Origin: Perca fluviatilis
Lineage: Eukaryota; Chordata; Actinopteri; Perciformes; Percidae
DNA length: 64,000 nt
Reading direction: 5' to 3'
Assembly (NCBI RefSeq): GCF_010015445.1
Contig: NC_053118.1
Coordinates: forward strand, 21,441,937-21,505,936
The first letter of the stretch is position 1. Every line of letters begins with the position of its first letter. Under the pieces are notes generated by a model, which saw nothing but the letters and a program-made list of their open reading frames with translations, was not told where the DNA came from and did no database searches. Shown piece by piece: positions 49,616-64,000 of this stretch. The position numbers were made by a program, and so were the translations under genes.

Positions 49616-51852
49616 GAAGTGAGGGGACTGAACTGAAGGGATGAACTGGACTATTATTGCCTTTTCCAATACTTGAACCAAATGACATTCTGTGCCATGG
49701 ACTATACAAGCTACTAGATTTATCTTATATTCAGAAACATCAGTTTAACTATGGCTTAGTGATCTACAGTGGCTTATTGTCTTTCACAGAAGAAGAAAGC
49801 CTAATTCTTTTCTCCTTCATTTTGTTTCATATCAGATGAAAGGCAGCCCCTGATGTGCTGTAGCATTTTGTACACAGCATTGTATAAGATATAAAACTCA
49901 ACAAGCAAACGATGACATTCCTAATTCTCTTTACAATGGCTTTAAAATGATGTTTTCTTGTGCTGCAAAAACTGGTTGAAAATACATTTATATTTAAATT
50001 CTAAACTCAGTCCAAAGACAACACAGAACTTGGAAATTGAAGAATGTATTTGAAACTAATATTGCCATAATATTGGTCTTAAATGTACAGAATTTAGTGA
50101 CATACCTACAAAGTATTAAGGAGGCATTATTTTAGAAAGGGAACAGTCATTTGTATCACATGTATTTTTAAACAATTTCACAAATTTGATAACTTGCCAA
50201 TTGAAAATCTATGAAATAATACTGTGTGAATTAATTTTAACAGAAGTGTTTATTTTCATAGTCTCTGCATGCAGTCGTTTCCACTGTATGTGTAAAAGGA
50301 GCATTATATGAAAAAAGGCACAGTTATCTGAAGAAAGGTGACTTGAATCTTCCTAGAGGAACAGGGAACTGGTTTTATATGTATACAAAATACATAAAGT
50401 GGTTGTATATGTATTTTAATGTGAATGACCTGCAGGTTGGATGTGTGGTACTATGTATATGACATTTTAGGATTCTTCCCAATCTGCACTTTTCATGACC
50501 TGGCTTCACATGCTTTTTCTGATACATTAGCTCAGCTTCTTCTTCTCCCCGCATTTAGTGCATTAGCATAGTGCCCTTGTTCTCTCTGACTGCTCTTAAA
50601 TGGATGCACTGGGTCAAATGGCAGTCTCTGTGCCTCTTATTAAGAGAAAGACTTGTTGTGAGGTACAAGCACAGCTGCAAATAAACTGGCAAAGGCAACA
50701 CTGAATGCATTAGTCATTCATTATTTTTTTCTCCTCTCATACAGATTATAACCTGTTGCCACTGTGCTTTTATGATCATGGTGCACAAACTGTTCCTGCC
50801 TCATACATGCTATCGTATACCACACATTAAAGGGTCCAGCCATTATTTATACACGTTTATCTTTTGCAGGGTTGCAGGGGCTAGAGTCTATACCTCACAT
50901 AGACAACCATTCACACTCAAATGTATGCACTTTCTGTACAAATTTAGAGTCTTTAGGCAAGGCAAATTTATTTGTATAGCACAGTTCAGCAGCAATGCAA
51001 TTCAAAGTGCTTAATCCTTAATGTCTTTAAACTGGTAAGAAACCATGCAGACATATGGGAACATGTGAACTTAACACAAAGGCCTCAGTCCTGGTTGGAA
51101 GTGGGCAAGTCTCGCTTTGTTGTTTAAAGGTTTGTGGAAGATGTCAAGTATATGAATGAGAAGTTTCCCTATGTAGCTGAGAAACTGCTTAAGATTTGTT
51201 GATTATGTTCCCATTTGTTGTTTTCGCAAAACTGGAAATTATGACCGGACTGAAGTGCATGATCAATCTTGTATCGTTAAAGGGAAAAACAATTATAAAA
51301 CAAAAACAATATCACCACATGCACATATAGGAATAAATAAATTGTCCCGTTATTAACCTGAAAGATGATTGAGTGACTCATGGTGCTTGTATAGCAGGCA
51401 GATTTGGGCAGGAATGGCGCTCCTGCAGCAATTTAACATGGAGGAAGGAGGAGGAGGTGGGCGTTGATATCATCCCAGTCGGCGGAAGGTCGGGCCCGCA
51501 GCTTTTGTCCGTCCCGTCTCCACGGCTCGCTCATATTTATGCATTAGGCGTTTCTGCAGTGAGCCGCTGGATATTGATCTGTTTAAGGAGGTGTCCCCAG
51601 TCCTCTCCTCCCCTCCATTTATCCCTCCCTCTCTCTCCTCCTCCGTGTTGTTGATCCGCGGGGTCTCGGCGCGCTCAGACGCGCTCGGCGTTCAGACTCG
51701 TAAGGACCCCGATGGCCCCCAACCAAAGGGACTGCGCTAACCAGACGACAAGCCTCGGCTTCAAGCTCCCCTAGCGAAGGCAGGACTCAGAGAGCCTGCT
51801 CCTGGAATACCGCATTGTTTTATAATTTTCAACAAAAGAGAGAAAGGTTGTG
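49616..51852. other. dbf4 3' region and adam22 upstream region
   Basis: The first AATAAA after dbf4 that I find is at 50,680-50,685, implying a long 3' untranslated region or use of a variant signal. 50,955-51,012 is a fragment of a common fish repeat (AGGCAAATTTATTTGTATAGC, TTCAAAGTGCTT). From about 51,400 the DNA becomes GC-rich with pyrimidine blocks and likely contains the adam22 promoter and leader. No other gene is seen. Confidence 0.6.
51400..51852 (+). promoter_or_regulatory. Probable adam22 promoter and 5' leader
   Basis: GC-rich, CpG-containing sequence (for example GGTCTCGGCGCGCTCAGACG near 51,661) precedes the start codon, in contrast to the AT-rich surroundings. A CTCCTC-rich block lies at 51,600-51,645. 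The transcription start cannot be fixed. Confidence 0.5.

Positions 51853-64000
<12,148 letters not shown>

Overview
This is vertebrate nuclear DNA, almost certainly from a teleost (probably percomorph) fish. Genes have many short exons with GT-AG introns. The repeats are typical fish families: Tc1-like and hAT-like DNA transposons, an L1 fragment, a tRNA-derived SINE, a retroviral provirus and many long CA/TG microsatellites. The right two thirds carries the conserved block rundc3b - slc25a40 - dbf4 - adam22, in the same order and orientation as human chromosome 7q21, so those four names rest on both protein sequence and synteny. All exon coordinates were worked out by hand, and exon lengths were checked for frame consistency. 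For every complete gene the joined exons give an open frame with start and stop.

Layout. 1-5,106: no supported gene; AT-rich DNA with dispersed TAGGCCTA/TAGGCTA words and hAT-type repeats. 5,107-8,170: DNA element with CACTG-type inverted termini carrying a spliced, SAMD3-like transposon-associated gene. 9,241-16,465: a 7.2-kb foldback-type element. Its very long inverted arms are built from ~165-bp tandem repeats, it is flanked by a 7-8 bp target duplication (CCCCTAC), and its core holds a decayed gene with a CXC-like cysteine cluster plus a Tc1 fragment. 16,733-19,183: an eight-exon ZP3-family egg-coat gene starting about 270 bp after the foldback element. 19,260-25,270: gene-poor repeats, including an L1 fragment, a Tc1-like transposon and a small provirus inserted into the Tc1 transposase with a 4-bp GGGG duplication. 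25,275-35,827: rundc3b (+, 11 exons, 449 aa). 37,712-42,345: slc25a40 (-, 9 coding exons, 345 aa), convergent with rundc3b. 43,699-49,615: dbf4 (+, 12 coding exons, 630 aa), divergent from slc25a40 across a shared promoter region. 51,853-end: adam22 (+), of which only the first three coding exons (signal peptide and start of the prodomain) are in the window; the rest is intron 3.

The genes have unrelated jobs: Rap2-type signalling adaptor, mitochondrial glutathione transport, activation of the Cdc7 kinase at replication origins, and a synaptic LGI receptor. Their association is ancestral synteny, not an operon-like unit. The most unusual items are the foldback element, two TG-repeat-bearing 3' splice sites (slc25a40 intron 5 and rundc3b intron 7), the chain of overlapping upstream ORFs in the dbf4 leader, and the provirus-in-Tc1 nest.
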